Below the pieces are notes generated by a model that saw only the letters and a list, made by a program, of their open reading frames with translations, had not been told where the DNA came from and made no database searches. A program made the translations under genes and the position numbers. From positions 2,114,001-2,178,000 of the forward strand of contig NZ_CP113060.1 of NCBI RefSeq assembly GCF_026625725.1: 64,000 bases of DNA. The letters are read 5' to 3'. The stretch's first letter is position 1. Each line of letters begins with the position of its first letter. The stretch is from Pseudomonas sp. SL4(2022). Lineage in GTDB: Bacteria; Pseudomonadota; Gammaproteobacteria; Pseudomonadales; Pseudomonadaceae. This document shows, piece after piece, positions 63,576-64,000 of the stretch.

Positions 63576-64000
63576 TCAGTGGGCAAGCGTCTGGAATTCG
63601 AGGGTCAGCGGTGTGGGACCGGTCAATTTTACCCGCTGATCCGCCGGCAGTGACAGTGTGGCGCCGACCACATCCGGACGAATCGGCAGCTCGCGGGCAT
63701 TGAGATCCAGCAGGCTGACCAGGGTCACGCTGGCTGGGCGGCCATAATCGAACAGCTCATTGAGTGCGGCGCGGATGGTGCGGCCGCTCATCAGTACATC
63801 GTCGATCAGCACCAGGTGCTGGCCTTCGATCTCGAACGGCAGCTCGGATGGTTGCACCTGCGGGTGCAGGCCATTCTGGGTGAAGTCATCACGGTAGAAG
63901 GACACATCGAGAATGCCCAGCGCGTCCTGGCGGCCGAGGGTTTCGAGCAAGGCCTGGGCCACCCAGACGCCGCCGGTGCGGATGCCGATAAAGCGCGGCG
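63576..64000 (-). CDS. pyrR: Bifunctional pyr operon regulator/uracil phosphoribosyltransferase PyrR (5' end outside window)
   Basis: The last 141 codons and stop of PyrR are inside the window; the start lies beyond 64000. The PRPP-binding loop is [18 protein letters not shown], and [13 protein letters not shown] precedes it. The frame continues in phase to the edge (last complete codons read [10 protein letters not shown]). A shorter frame ending at 63962 is only the part after a GTG. It is the first gene of pyrR-pyrB-pyrC'. In Pseudomonas PyrR regulates pyrimidine genes in a way unlike the Bacillus attenuator. Confidence 0.95.
   Translation of the reverse strand, partial: PRFIGIRTGGVWVAQALLETLGRQDALGILDVSFYRDDFTQNGLHPQVQPSELPFEIEGQHLVLIDDVLMSGRTIRAALNELFDYGRPASVTLVSLLDLNARELPIRPDVVGATLSLPADQRVKLTGPTPLTLEFQTLAH

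Overview
The window reads as a chromosomal segment of a Pseudomonas species. The gene order folA - ilvD - mutM - ggt/fdx/coaD - GMC oxidoreductase/aldehyde dehydrogenase/TetR - rsmD - M16 peptidases - ftsYEX - rpoH - mtgA - thiSG - trmB - hemW/rdgB/metWX - yggT/proC/yggS - pilTU - pyrC'/pyrB/pyrR follows, from memory, the order around PA0350-PA0403 of P. aeruginosa PAO1. The high G+C codon use, the orphan pilT/pilU pair and the pyrR-pyrB-inactive pyrC' arrangement also fit. I cannot place the species. No tRNA, rRNA, CRISPR array or intact transposon was seen. No gap longer than 300 bases lacks a gene; the largest are 46808-47103 and 9141-9421.

Layout. 1-1349: a DUF2868 membrane protein cut by the window edge and a decayed diguanylate cyclase. 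1381-9140: folA, a YitT-type membrane protein, a decayed second ilvD copy, a hybrid histidine kinase coupled to a solute-binding lipoprotein, and intact ilvD. 9422-13785: a PotABCD-like ABC importer. 14060-21494: rlmI, an HDOD protein, mutM, an acyltransferase, ggt, a ferredoxin and coaD. 21517-26104: GMC oxidoreductase, Tat-signal partner, coniferyl aldehyde dehydrogenase and a divergent TetR regulator with a perfect 18-bp palindrome in the promoter. 26185-39906: rsmD, two M16 peptidases, ftsYEX, rpoH with a sigma-E-type promoter, mtgA, thiSG, trmB and a DUF1329 protein.

40085-46807 is the most accessory part. After a zinc alcohol dehydrogenase comes a one-directional cluster: a type II secretin with a C-terminal SPOR domain, a membrane-anchored protein resembling a detached metalloprotease propeptide, a metzincin protease with two carbohydrate-binding-like modules, and a short GspC without a PDZ domain. 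No other secretion genes are present. I read it as a substrate-plus-gate module (XphA/XqhA-like) that would borrow the rest of a type II machine encoded elsewhere. This is the best candidate for an undescribed system here.

47104-64000: the metX-metW-DUF4426-rdgB-hemW run, a dynamin-like GTPase, the yggS-proC-yggT-yggU run (yggU frameshifted at a run of seven G), pilT and pilU, a two-gene DNA-repair-type pair (radical SAM plus DUF4130) behind a likely LexA box, a TM2 protein, and the pyrimidine genes pyrC', pyrB and partial pyrR.
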